Shown piece after piece: positions 6,221-13,490 of a DNA stretch of 28,095 nucleotides (position 1 is its first letter; every line of letters starts with the position of its first letter). Both the position numbers and the translations under genes were made by a program. The notes beneath the pieces were generated by a model. It worked only from the letters and a program-made list of their open reading frames with translations. It had not been told where the DNA came from and did no database searches. The stretch lies in contig JAJYGL010000094.1 of NCBI GenBank assembly GCA_021790625.1, forward strand, positions 1 through 28,095, in the 5' to 3' direction. The DNA is from Pseudomonadota bacterium. Its GTDB lineage: Bacteria; Pseudomonadota; Gammaproteobacteria; Burkholderiales; Sulfuriferulaceae.

Positions 6221-7120
6221 TTAAATGTTTGTTAGTTGCTGATGGGTGAGGATGAACACATATTCATCGCTGCCACCCGTTTCAACCCATTCAAATTCCA
6301 GGTGAGGAAAGCTTGCTTCCAGTTCGGCGCGGTTGTGGCCGATTTCGGCAACCAGTATTCCGTCCGGATAGAGATGGTCGGCGGCTTGCTGCAGTATGGT
6401 GCGGATATGCTGTAACCCGTCTTCGCCCGAAGCGAGTGCCAGTTCTGGTTCCGCACGGTATTCGCTGGGCAGGATAGCCATGGTTTCCGCATCCACGTAG
6501 GGAGGGTTGGTAACGATGATGTCGTATTTGCGTGAAATATTGCTGAACAGATCGGATTCGATGAGTTCAATCTGCGCTTCCATGTCGTAGTCAGTAATAT
6601 TGCGTTGCGCGACGGCCAAGGCATCGGTACTGATATCGGCGGCTTCGATGTCGGCAGTTGGGAAAGCGAATGCCAGCAGGATGGCCAGGCAACCGGAGCC
6701 GGTGCACAGATCAAGGCAGGCGGTGATGTTTTCCGGAATGGCAACCCAGGGAGAAAGTTCCTGTTGCAGCAGTTCGGCAATGAATGAGCGGGGAATGATC
6801 ACGCGTTCATCGACATAAAAACTGAATTCGCCCAGCCAGGCCTCGTGGGTGATGTAAGCCGCCGGTATCCGGCGGTGAATGCGTTGCTCGAACACTTTTT
6901 GAATGGCGTCGCGTTCCGGGTCGGTCAGGCAGGCATCCATGAACGGGTCGAGCTTGTCCAGCGGCAGGTGCAGGGTGTGCAGAACGAGGTACACGGTTTC
7001 GTCCCAGGCGTTCTGGCTGCCATGCCCAAAAGACAATTGCGCCTGATTCATCTGGCTCACGCCAAAGCGTATCCAGTCACGTACGGTGATAAGACTGTTG
7101 GTGTCGGGAAAGGCGCTCAT
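6221..7120 (-). CDS. prmB: 50S ribosomal protein L3 N5-glutamine methyltransferase
   Basis: A 299-residue SAM-dependent methyltransferase of the HemK family that modifies a glutamine of ribosomal protein L3. The N-terminal helical domain (FGVSQMNQAQLSFGHG, residues about 19-34) is the PrmB type. RIPAAYITHEAWLGEFSFYV and VIIPRSFIAELL lead into the SAM-binding D-L-C-T-G-S-G-C-L-A-I and the catalytic N-P-P-Y-V-D, which holds the substrate glutamine. Its ATG overlaps the dapE stop in ATGA (7117-7120), so translation is coupled. Length is normal. Confidence 0.95.
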   Translation of the reverse strand: MSAFPDTNSLITVRDWIRFGVSQMNQAQLSFGHGSQNAWDETVYLVLHTLHLPLDKLDPFMDACLTDPERDAIQKVFEQRIHRRIPAAYITHEAWLGEFSFYVDERVIIPRSFIAELLQQELSPWVAIPENITACLDLCTGSGCLAILLAFAFPTADIEAADISTDALAVAQRNITDYDMEAQIELIESDLFSNISRKYDIIVTNPPYVDAETMAILPSEYRAEPELALASGEDGLQHIRTILQQAADHLYPDGILVAEIGHNRAELEASFPHLEFEWVETGGSDEYVFILTHQQLTNI

Positions 7121-8244
7121 GTCAACAACTCCTGTAAGGTGAGTTGGTAGATGCGTTGCAGTGGTTCGAGGTCAGCCAGCGGAATATGTTCGTCGATCTT
7201 GTGGATGCTGGCGTTGACCGGGCCGAATTCGATGACTTGATGGGCAATGCGGGAGATGAAGCGGCCATCGGAAGTGCCGCCGCTGGTCGAGAGTTCGGTG
7301 TCAATGCCGGTGACGGTGTGGATAGCTTTGCGAATGGCGTCAACCAGCGTGCCGGCGGGAGTGAGGTAAGGGTCGCCGGAGTTTTGCCAATCCAGTTGGT
7401 AGCTTAGTTGATGCTGATCCAGAATGGCATGTACTTTTTGCATCAGCGATTCTTTGCTGCTGGCGGTGGCATGGCGGAAGTTGAAGTCGATGATGACTGT
7501 TCCCGGGACGACATTGGTCGCACCCGTGCCGCCATGAATGTTGGAAATTTGCCAGCTAGTGGGAGGGAAGTACTCGTTCCCCTTGTCCCATTCGGTCGTG
7601 GACAGTTCTGCGATGGCCGGAGCGACCAGATGAATCGGATTTTTAACCAGATGCGGGTAGGCAATGTGGCCTTGCACGCCTTGAATGGTCAGTCGTCCGG
7701 AAAGCGAGCCACGCCGTCCGTTCTTGATGGTGTCACCCAGCGCTGTGACGCAAGTGGGTTCGCCGACGATGCAATGGTCAATCTGAATCTGTTGCTCGCG
7801 CAACCATTCGACGACTTTGACGGTGCCGTCGCTGGCCACGCCTTCTTCGTCAGAGGTAATCAACAAGGCAATGCTGCCACGATGTGCCGGATGGTTTGCT
7901 ACGAAGTGTTCAATGGCGACCACAAAGGCAGCAAGGGAGCTTTTCATGTCAGAGGCGCCGCGGCCGTACAGATTGCCGTCGCGTTCGGTCGGGTCGAAAG
8001 GTGCGCTGTGCCAGGCATCCAGCGGACCCGTGGGCACGACATCGGTATGACCGGCGAAGCAGACCAGCGGGGCGCTGTTGCCACGACGTGCCCACAGATT
8101 GGTTACGCCATTTGAAGTGAGGGTGTGGAATTCAAAACCCAGTGCCGCCAGCCGATCTTGTAATAGAGATTGGCAACCGGCATCGTCGGGGGTGAGAGAG
8201 TGTCGCGCGATCAGCGCTTTGGCAAGTTGCAGGGTGTCAGTCAT
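7117..8244 (-). CDS. dapE: succinyl-diaminopimelate desuccinylase
   Basis: A 375-residue di-zinc M20-family enzyme that hydrolyses N-succinyl-LL-diaminopimelate in the lysine/peptidoglycan pathway. Motifs: FAGHTDVVPTGP with the first zinc His, YGRGASDMKSS with the bridging Asp, TSDEEGVASDGT with the catalytic Glu pair, GEPT, TSGGTSDGRF, and the late zinc His in NASIHKIDEH. The frame stays open another 44 codons upstream, but that extension overlaps the yffB-like gene and is not conserved; ATG 8244 gives the family N-terminus MTDTLQLAKALIARHSLTPDD. It overlaps the end of the yffB-like gene by 8 bp and prmB by 4 bp. dapB of the same pathway lies 1.5 kb away. Confidence 0.96.
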   Translation of the reverse strand: MTDTLQLAKALIARHSLTPDDAGCQSLLQDRLAALGFEFHTLTSNGVTNLWARRGNSAPLVCFAGHTDVVPTGPLDAWHSAPFDPTERDGNLYGRGASDMKSSLAAFVVAIEHFVANHPAHRGSIALLITSDEEGVASDGTVKVVEWLREQQIQIDHCIVGEPTCVTALGDTIKNGRRGSLSGRLTIQGVQGHIAYPHLVKNPIHLVAPAIAELSTTEWDKGNEYFPPTSWQISNIHGGTGATNVVPGTVIIDFNFRHATASSKESLMQKVHAILDQHQLSYQLDWQNSGDPYLTPAGTLVDAIRKAIHTVTGIDTELSTSGGTSDGRFISRIAHQVIEFGPVNASIHKIDEHIPLADLEPLQRIYQLTLQELLT

Positions 8245-8632
8245 GGGTATCCCGTGAAAAAATAGTGTGCCATTCGTTGTCATCGAAGCCGATATGGGGC
8301 GTTTTGGCGACGACCAGAATAGGACGTTTGATGCTGCTGGGTTGTTCTTGCATGAGCAGGATGGCAGATACCGCATCGGAAATGGCGGCTTTGCGTGTGT
8401 CGGGCAGTTTGCGCCATGTGGTGCCGCGACGGTTGAGGATTGCTTCCCAGCCGAATCGGTTTGTCCATTCGGTCAATATGGCAGGTACGCCCTGACGTTT
8501 GAAATCGTGAAATTGATAAGGGATGTGTCGTTCGTCCAACCATTGCCGCGCCTTCTTGACGGTCGTGCAGTTGGAGATGCCATACAGGGTGATGTTTGGT
8601 GAGGCATTATCTGGTTGTGGGTCAATTGCCAT
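8237..8632 (-). CDS. yffB: YffB/ArsC-Spx-family protein
   Basis: A 131-residue thioredoxin-fold protein. I-T-L-Y-G-I-S-N-C-T-T-V-K-K-A-R-Q-W-L carries the single conserved cysteine. HDFKRQGVP, LNRRGTTWRKL and the C-terminal S-S-I-K-R-P-I-L-V are typical of the ArsC/Spx/YffB group. Most members of this subgroup are not proven arsenate reductases; E. coli YffB binds glutathione and its role is unclear. The preferred start, ATG 8632, gives MAIDPQPDNASPNITLYG; the open frame runs further but only as the antisense shadow of fur. It overlaps the fur stop by 11 bp and the dapE start by 8 bp. In many proteobacteria it lies next to dapD or dapE, as here. Confidence 0.9.
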   Translation of the reverse strand: MAIDPQPDNASPNITLYGISNCTTVKKARQWLDERHIPYQFHDFKRQGVPAILTEWTNRFGWEAILNRRGTTWRKLPDTRKAAISDAVSAILLMQEQPSSIKRPILVVAKTPHIGFDDNEWHTIFSRDTHD

Positions 8633-9065
8633 GATTCGTCCGGTTACGATGGATGCAATCGCTGCGTTGGCAATCTGCATACAGATAGAGTGAATGGTCA
8701 TGAATGACGAATCCACGTTCCTGAGCGATGGCCTTCTGGCGTTTTTCGATTTCCTCGTCGAAAAATTCTTCCACATGCCCGCATTGAATACAGACCAGAT
8801 GATCGTGATGATGGCCAGCATTCAGCTCATAAATGGCTTTGTCAGCGTCGAAATGATGGCGTATCAGCAATCCGGCCTGTTCAAATTGGGTGAGAACCCG
8901 ATAGACGGTCGCCAGACCGATGTCCAGTTGTTCTGCAATCAGCAGGCGATAGATATCTTCGGCGGTCAAATGCTGTTTCTCGCTGTGTTCGAACAGTTCG
9001 AGGATTTTTAGCCTGGGCAGGGTGGCTTTCAGGCCGCTGTTTTTCAGATTGACAGGGTGGCTCAT
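8622..9065 (-). CDS. fur: ferric uptake regulator
   Basis: A 147-residue iron-responsive repressor. The N-terminal winged helix includes LKATLPRLKILELFE and IGLATVYRVLTQFEQAGLL. The metal-binding dimerisation domain has the His-rich H-H-H-D-H-L, the structural zinc pair C-I-Q-C and E-E-F-F-D-E-E-I-E-K. The C-terminus is Y-L-Y-A-D-C-Q-R-S-D-C, with a second Cys pair. AAGGAAA lies just before ATG 9065. The tail after the last Cys (about 11 residues, IHRNRTNHGN) overlaps the next gene. Divergent bamE (omlA) is the usual neighbour in betaproteobacteria. Being first in the run, its promoter at 9110-9137 probably drives yffB, dapE, prmB and nnrD too. Confidence 0.97.
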   Translation of the reverse strand: MSHPVNLKNSGLKATLPRLKILELFEHSEKQHLTAEDIYRLLIAEQLDIGLATVYRVLTQFEQAGLLIRHHFDADKAIYELNAGHHHDHLVCIQCGHVEEFFDEEIEKRQKAIAQERGFVIHDHSLYLYADCQRSDCIHRNRTNHGN

Positions 9066-9109
9066 GGTTTTCCTTACAGGTGGGCATGTGTTTTGCCGGT
9101 AATTAGGCT

Positions 9110-9137
9110 ATCATAGTGGCTTTGTCTGACTTTGCAA
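9110..9137 (-). promoter_or_regulatory. fur promoter
   Basis: On the minus strand TTGCAA (9137-9132), a 16-bp spacer and TATGAT (9115-9110) precede fur by about 45 bp. No 19-bp Fur-box match was seen, so self-regulation is not supported here. A bamE promoter on the other strand was not clear. Confidence 0.55.
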
Positions 9138-9145
9138 ATATTTCG

Positions 9146-9727
9146 ATGAAGCGAGTGATGTTATTTATAGGTTTGCTTGGCCTGACAGGCTGCTCTACTT
9201 TACCTGGCGTGCAATGGTTGTCGCGTTTCAGCTTTATTTCTCCTTATAAAATGGATATTCGGCAAGGAAACTCGCTGAATGCCAACAAGATTGCACAACT
9301 GAAACTCGGCATGACGCGGGCGCAGGTGCAATTTCTTATGGGAACACCATTGGTAAGTGATATCTTTCATAAAGATCGATGGGATTATATCTATAATTTC
9401 CAGCACAATGGAAAAAGTGTGGAAACCCGGCGGCTGGTTTTGTATTTTGATCAGGATAAGCTTGCTCGTATTGTCAAGGATATGGGCACTCCCGCTGCTG
9501 CTGTTCTGCCTGCTGGCGCCGTGACTCCAGCTGCTGTGACTCCTGTTACTACGACTCCTGCTACTGCGACTCCAGCTACCGCGACTCCTGCTACTACGGC
9601 TCCTGCTACTACGGCTCCTGCTACTACGGCTCCTGCTACTACGGCTCCAGCTACTACGGCTCCAGCTACTACGGCTCCTGCTGCTGCGACTCCAGCTGTT
9701 GTGACTCCTCCTGCCGCCAAAGGGTGA
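9146..9727 (+). CDS. bamE: outer-membrane assembly lipoprotein BamE with Thr-Pro-Ala repeat tail
   Basis: A 193-residue lipoprotein of the BAM complex, which inserts beta-barrel proteins. The signal peptide ends in the lipobox L-T-G-C (Cys about residue 16). The SmpA/OmlA domain follows: NSLNANKIAQLKLGMTRAQV, MGTPLVSD and DRWDYIYNF. After residue about 115 a low-complexity tail of V/A/T-T-P-A-A/T pentapeptides takes over, coded by a 15-bp tandem repeat (9521-9715). Typical BamE proteins are 110-150 residues; the tail could be periplasmic, wall-contacting or a disordered linker. ATG 9146 is preferred over the GTG at 9116 because it gives the short signal peptide MKRVMLFIGLLGLTGC. The stop overlaps the alternative GTG of dapB. 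Confidence 0.93.
   Translation: MKRVMLFIGLLGLTGCSTLPGVQWLSRFSFISPYKMDIRQGNSLNANKIAQLKLGMTRAQVQFLMGTPLVSDIFHKDRWDYIYNFQHNGKSVETRRLVLYFDQDKLARIVKDMGTPAAAVLPAGAVTPAAVTPVTTTPATATPATATPATTAPATTAPATTAPATTAPATTAPATTAPAAATPAVVTPPAAKG
9521..9715 (+). repeat. 15-bp tandem repeat, 13 copies, within bamE
   Basis: Thirteen contiguous 15-bp units of the form ACGGCTCCTGCTACT encode Thr/Ala-Thr/Ala-Pro-Ala-Thr/Ala. The three consecutive units from about 9596 to 9640 are identical, the next two (9641-9670) differ from them by one base and are identical to each other, and the outer units have diverged. This fits recent expansion at the centre. Because the unit is a multiple of three, copy number can change without breaking the frame. 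Confidence 0.92.
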
Positions 9728-9732
9728 CGCGT

Positions 9733-10512
9733 ATGTTGAAAGTGGTCGTTGCGGGTAGTACCGGTCGCATGGGAAAAGCTCTGCTGGAAGCGGTGGATAT
9801 GGCGCCAGATTGTGTGTTGCACGGCGCAGTGGTGCGGCAGGGTAGTCCGGCGGTTGGTCAAATGCTGATGCCTGGCGTGTTGCTGATGAGTGATGTGGGT
9901 GCGGCGCTGACTGGTGCCGACGTGTTGATTGATTTTACCCGACCGGAATCAACGCTACAGCATGTCGCGTTGTGTGAACATCTGGGTGTCAATTTGGTGA
10001 TTGGCACCACTGGTTTTGATGCGGCGCAACAAGAGCGCATCCGGCAGGCCGGGCAGCGCATTGGTGTGGTGCTGGCACCTAACATGAGTGTAGGCGTCAA
10101 TTTGGTGCTGGGGTTGCTGGAATCCGCAGCCAAGGTGCTGAACGAAGGTTATGATGTCGAAATCATTGAAGCGCACCATCGGCACAAGGTCGACGCGCCA
10201 TCGGGTACCGCGCTTTCCATGGGGAAGGTACTGGCGCGTGCGTTGGGGCGCGATCTCGACAGTTGTGCCGTGTATGGCCGGCAAGGGCATACTGGTGAAC
10301 GTGATGCGCAAACCATAGGTTTCGCAACGGTGCGCGGTGGCGACATCATTGGCGATCATACGGTGTTGTTTGCCGGAATCGGCGAGCGGGTAGAAATCAG
10401 CCACAAGGCATCCAGCCGAATGACGTTTGCCCAGGGCGCCTTGCGGGCTGCCCGTTTCCTGCGCACGCAAGGCAGCGGTTTTTATGATATGCGCGATGTG
10501 CTGGGCTTGTAA
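9733..10512 (+). CDS. dapB: 4-hydroxy-tetrahydrodipicolinate reductase
   Basis: A 259-residue NAD(P)H-dependent enzyme of lysine/diaminopimelate synthesis. The N-terminal nucleotide-binding motif is V-A-G-S-T-G-R-M-G-K; G-T-T-G-F and A-P-N-M-S-V-G-V-N follow. The catalytic and substrate-binding stretch is E-A-H-H-R-H-K-V-D-A-P-S-G-T-A. H-K-A-S-S-R-M-T-F-A-Q-G-A and the C-terminal M-R-D-V-L-G-L are also standard. AGGG at 9721-9724 is eight bases before ATG 9733, which is preferred over GTG 9724 overlapping the bamE stop. It runs directly on from bamE and converges on the DUF1631 gene with only 20 bp between stops. Confidence 0.96.
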   Translation: MLKVVVAGSTGRMGKALLEAVDMAPDCVLHGAVVRQGSPAVGQMLMPGVLLMSDVGAALTGADVLIDFTRPESTLQHVALCEHLGVNLVIGTTGFDAAQQERIRQAGQRIGVVLAPNMSVGVNLVLGLLESAAKVLNEGYDVEIIEAHHRHKVDAPSGTALSMGKVLARALGRDLDSCAVYGRQGHTGERDAQTIGFATVRGGDIIGDHTVLFAGIGERVEISHKASSRMTFAQGALRAARFLRTQGSGFYDMRDVLGL

Positions 10513-10532
10513 TGCGCGATTTGTCTTGCTGA

Positions 10533-12833
10533 TTACTTCTTGCCTTGCAACCGGTGAATCAGGCGGTCAACCGCACGTTCGGTCAGCGAGCCACTCTTCA
10601 TGGGGCGGGCTGTGCTATTACGGAAGCGGGCGGCCAGCCGGGGCAAGGTGATGGTAATGGCATTTAGCCCCTGGTTGTCGGTAAACAGATAGACGCCGCG
10701 CAGCGAGCTGACCCATGACAGACGCGCTGTTCGCTGGCTGCCGTCAGGATTGGTAAATTCCAGCCACATGCCTTTTTTGAGGGTGCGCGCCTGTTCGGTA
10801 AATTCATCGTCATGCAGGGTTTCAACAGGGTCGGGCGAGAAGTCAAAGTGTTCTATTGGCACGTCGGTGATTTCTTCCAGAGCGGCAACAGGTTTTGCAG
10901 CGACTTCGGACAGTACAGAGCGGTAGGCTTCGGTATCAATCGGTGCTTTGGTGGTGGGTTGTACGCCTGCCTTGACTGCGGCGGAATGAGCGGCGATCAG
11001 CGCGGAAAACAGAATATCGCGCTGGGCCCCTGCGATGCCAATCTGTTCCATTCCTTCGCGTAATTGTTGTAGCAACTCAGGTAACATGCTGACCAGTTTT
11101 AGCCGGTCTTCGGTGTTCAGTTTTGGCAAGACGCTCCAGAACAGATTGCGCGTAGTTTTCAGCCCGGCCTGCCAGGCAGGGTCCGTATCGCCGCCTTTGG
11201 TGTAGCGTTCCAGCAATACGCGGTGCCAGCTGATTTTGATGAATTCATCAATCAATTCCGGGATGGTCTCGCTGGAGTCGCCCAATACTTCCAGGCGTAT
11301 TTTTTCAATGGTCTGGTTGACCAACACTTCTGCCAGATGGACGCGTTCGGCCGATTCCATGGCGTTTGCGGTCTGCGTGACCTTGATCTGCGTTCTGGCT
11401 TCGTGTTCTGCCATGAACGCTTGCAAATCGGCTGATAGCGTATCAAAAATGCTGATGTCGTCGTTGAAATCGTTCAGTACGGACTGGATGATGGCGCTTA
11501 TTTTGGTGTACAGCGCCTTGTTGTCTTCGCCTTCGTCGACCCAACCCATCGATGCGCTGGCGATTTCGTCGAGCAAATGCCGTGCCGGATGATTCTTGCG
11601 CGAAAAGAACTGTCGATCCAGCATTGCCACCTTGAGCATGGGAATCTGCAAGCGGCCGATTAATGCCTTGAGTGCGGCGGGAATGTCGTCATCGTCAAAA
11701 ATGTGGTCGAACATCATCGACACGATGTCAATCACGAAATCATCGGTACGGTTTTCTGCCCGAACCAGTCCTGCTTCGCGTAAGTCGCGCAGATAATTGC
11801 CACCACCGGTCTGTAAGCGGGACAGGTCAAAATTTACGGGCACGCTGGGTCGATATTGTCCGCGTTGCAGTTGCGTCAAGGTCATGATGGGGTCGCCCGC
11901 CATCTGTCCTCCACCCTCGCCTGCGAATCCAGAGGGTTCAGCCCAGCTTTTACCTTGTGCCAATTGGCTGCGTGCCAGCAATTGTTGCAACAGGGCAAAC
12001 AGGTCGACTCCCGTTCCGGATGCGCCGCCCATGCCGCCGGCATCCGAGTCGTCGTTGTTGCCGGAATGCTGCATTCCCGGCAGGCCAGTGGCAACGTTCG
12101 TCCTTTGTGCGGAGGAACGGCCATGCGCGCGGTCACTGCCAATCTTGAGATCTGGCAATATTTCTTTGCCAATCAGAAACTGGTTGAGTTCTTGATAAAT
12201 GTTGGGCATCACCGGTACGACGGATGCATCGAACTGTTGCAGCAGAATCAGCTTGATACGTGTGTCGGCATCCAGGGCGGAACAGGCAGCCAGAAAGGCA
12301 TCGCACAGGGTAGTAGGCGAGAAAGGGTTGTCCCCGCTTCGGCCATTGACATTTTGTAAAAGCATGGCAACCCGACGATCGAGCGCTGCCAGCGATTCCA
12401 CGGCATCCATTTGCAGTCGGGAGGCGACTTTACGGATGGCTAAGGAGGTTTCAAACATTTCTTCATCGACCAGTGAAAGGTCGTCGATGATAAATTCGTC
12501 ACTGGCGGAATGTTGCGCGCGAACCTGAGCCAACTTTTCCAGTTTACTGGTGATCTGTTTGCGAAATCCGGTGACCAGGGATTCATTGCGATGGCGCAGC
12601 AGGTTCTGCGCCTGAAAATACCAGTTGCGGTTTTCCAGAATGGGGGAGTTGTCGCCCGCGGCCATCAGATTCATTTCAATGGCATCCCGCTGCTCGTTCC
12701 AGACATGTTCGATGGCCAGAATAAAGCGATCGCGACACTGATTGAGCAAAGTCAATGCGTTAGCCGGATTCAAGGCTTTTTTTCCTTTGTCAAACTGTGC
12801 CAGATTGACCACATTGCTTTGAGCGTTTTCCAT
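10533..12833 (-). CDS. DUF1631 family protein
   Basis: A 766-residue cytoplasmic protein of the DUF1631 family, common in beta- and gammaproteobacteria and of unknown function. It is mostly alpha-helical. A low-complexity Gly/Ser/Ala-rich linker lies at about residues 255-330 (DDSDAGGMGGASGTG and neighbours). The C-terminal roughly 110 residues (LKKGMWLEFTNPDG, then ARLSWVSSLRGVYLFTDNQG) look like a PilZ-type beta-barrel of the c-di-GMP-binding superfamily, but the RxxxR and D/NxSxxG binding motifs are not clear, so nucleotide binding is uncertain. GAGGG four bases before ATG 12833 supports that start over the in-frame ATG at 12863. A role in envelope or motility signalling is only a guess. 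Confidence 0.85.
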   Translation of the reverse strand: MENAQSNVVNLAQFDKGKKALNPANALTLLNQCRDRFILAIEHVWNEQRDAIEMNLMAAGDNSPILENRNWYFQAQNLLRHRNESLVTGFRKQITSKLEKLAQVRAQHSASDEFIIDDLSLVDEEMFETSLAIRKVASRLQMDAVESLAALDRRVAMLLQNVNGRSGDNPFSPTTLCDAFLAACSALDADTRIKLILLQQFDASVVPVMPNIYQELNQFLIGKEILPDLKIGSDRAHGRSSAQRTNVATGLPGMQHSGNNDDSDAGGMGGASGTGVDLFALLQQLLARSQLAQGKSWAEPSGFAGEGGGQMAGDPIMTLTQLQRGQYRPSVPVNFDLSRLQTGGGNYLRDLREAGLVRAENRTDDFVIDIVSMMFDHIFDDDDIPAALKALIGRLQIPMLKVAMLDRQFFSRKNHPARHLLDEIASASMGWVDEGEDNKALYTKISAIIQSVLNDFNDDISIFDTLSADLQAFMAEHEARTQIKVTQTANAMESAERVHLAEVLVNQTIEKIRLEVLGDSSETIPELIDEFIKISWHRVLLERYTKGGDTDPAWQAGLKTTRNLFWSVLPKLNTEDRLKLVSMLPELLQQLREGMEQIGIAGAQRDILFSALIAAHSAAVKAGVQPTTKAPIDTEAYRSVLSEVAAKPVAALEEITDVPIEHFDFSPDPVETLHDDEFTEQARTLKKGMWLEFTNPDGSQRTARLSWVSSLRGVYLFTDNQGLNAITITLPRLAARFRNSTARPMKSGSLTERAVDRLIHRLQGKK

Positions 12834-12902
12834 GTATCCCTCGACCGTCCGCGCGACTGACATGGTTTACGCGGGTTTTTTATTTGACGTATTGTACGAG
12901 CG

Positions 12903-12929
12903 CGCCATGGCGCACACTACATTGTAGTG
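12903..12929. promoter_or_regulatory. two adjacent palindromes upstream of the DUF1631 gene
   Basis: GCGCCATGGCGC (about 12902-12913) is a perfect 12-bp palindrome, followed at once by CACTACATTGTAGTG (12915-12929), two 7-bp arms around one base. They lie between the tRNA-Gly 3' end and the DUF1631 start, beside a possible minus-strand -10 TACAAT. They could be operators or the hairpin that ends the tRNA transcript. Confidence 0.4.
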
Positions 12930-12988
12930 CAAAATCAAAAAATCGCCAGCTAAAAATACCAGTCAAAAAACGGTGTCGTTCAGGGAAA

Positions 12989-13062
12989 TGGAGCGGGTGA
13001 AGGGAATCGAACCCTCGTATGAAGCTTGGGAAGCTGCCGTTCTACCATTGAACTACACCCGC
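12989..13062 (-). tRNA. tRNA-Gly (anticodon CCC)
   Basis: A 74-nt cloverleaf on the minus strand. The acceptor arm GCGGGTG pairs with CACCCGC and is followed by T and an encoded CCA. The D arm is GTTC/GAAC, the anticodon loop is TTCCCAA with anticodon CCC, and the T arm is GAGGG-TTCGATT-CCCTT with one G-U pair. The anticodon stem is GCAGC/GCTTC, so position 28 (C) faces 42 (T), an unusual mismatch; GCTGC would pair perfectly. Confidence 0.95.
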
Positions 13063-13081
13063 TGTGGTAGAATAAGGCGCA

Positions 13082-13109
13082 ATGATACGCCAGTTTGTGA
13101 GGAATTCAA
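13082..13109 (-). promoter_or_regulatory. tRNA-Gly promoter
   Basis: On the minus strand TTGAAT (13109-13104), a 16-bp spacer and TATCAT (13087-13082) place the expected transcript start about 12 bases upstream of the mature tRNA 5' end at 13062. Confidence 0.5.
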
Positions 13110-13194
13110 GCGTGGTGAAAGTGATAGTGATGGTGATAGCGATGATGGCAAGTGGTGACGGTGTGGCTGGAAACGGCAATGGAGTGGTGGTGTG

Positions 13195-13395
13195 ATGACG
13201 CTTACTATCAACGGTAAAGTCGAGCAGTTTTCAGCGCCATTGTCCCTGACAGCCCTGTTGGGTATATTGAATCCGCAGAATAAGCGGATAGCGGTTGAAC
13301 GCAATGGGGTAATTGTGCCGCGTAGTCAATATGAGGTCACACAGCTGGCCGATGGCGACCAACTGGAAGTTGTCATTGCCGTGGGCGGCGGGTGA
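13195..13395 (+). CDS. thiS: sulfur carrier protein ThiS
   Basis: A 66-residue ubiquitin-like protein. It ends in V-G-G-G, the double-glycine tail that is adenylated and then thiocarboxylated to donate sulfur to the thiazole ring of thiamin. M-T-L-T-I-N-G-K and R-I-A-V-E-R-N-G-V-I-V-P-R are family hallmarks. ATG 13195 gives the natural N-terminus; the GTG at 13192 is an alternative, and its seven-base distance from GGAG (13181-13184) is somewhat better. thiG follows after 95 bp. No TPP riboswitch was seen upstream. Confidence 0.95.
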   Translation: MTLTINGKVEQFSAPLSLTALLGILNPQNKRIAVERNGVIVPRSQYEVTQLADGDQLEVVIAVGGG

Positions 13396-13490
13396 GAGGC
13401 TGTCCTGAGCTGACAAGCGGGGGAACAGTAACAAGCCGGATGGGATCAGGCAGACTCAAGTAGATTATGATGCAGTTCGGGAGAAGTGGG

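Noticed and set aside
7408..8115. Plus-strand open frame of 235 codons opposite dapE
   Set aside because: It is an antisense shadow of dapE with no recognisable protein features.
8245..8376. N-terminal extension of dapE
   Set aside because: The extra 44 codons overlap the yffB-like gene and lack any dapE similarity; ATG 8244 gives the family start.
9521..9715. CRISPR-like array
   Set aside because: The 15-bp units are contiguous without spacers and encode a regular peptide in the bamE frame.
13063..13194. TPP riboswitch upstream of thiS
   Set aside because: None of the conserved CTGAGA or ACCTGATC-type segments is present in the short space between the tRNA and thiS.
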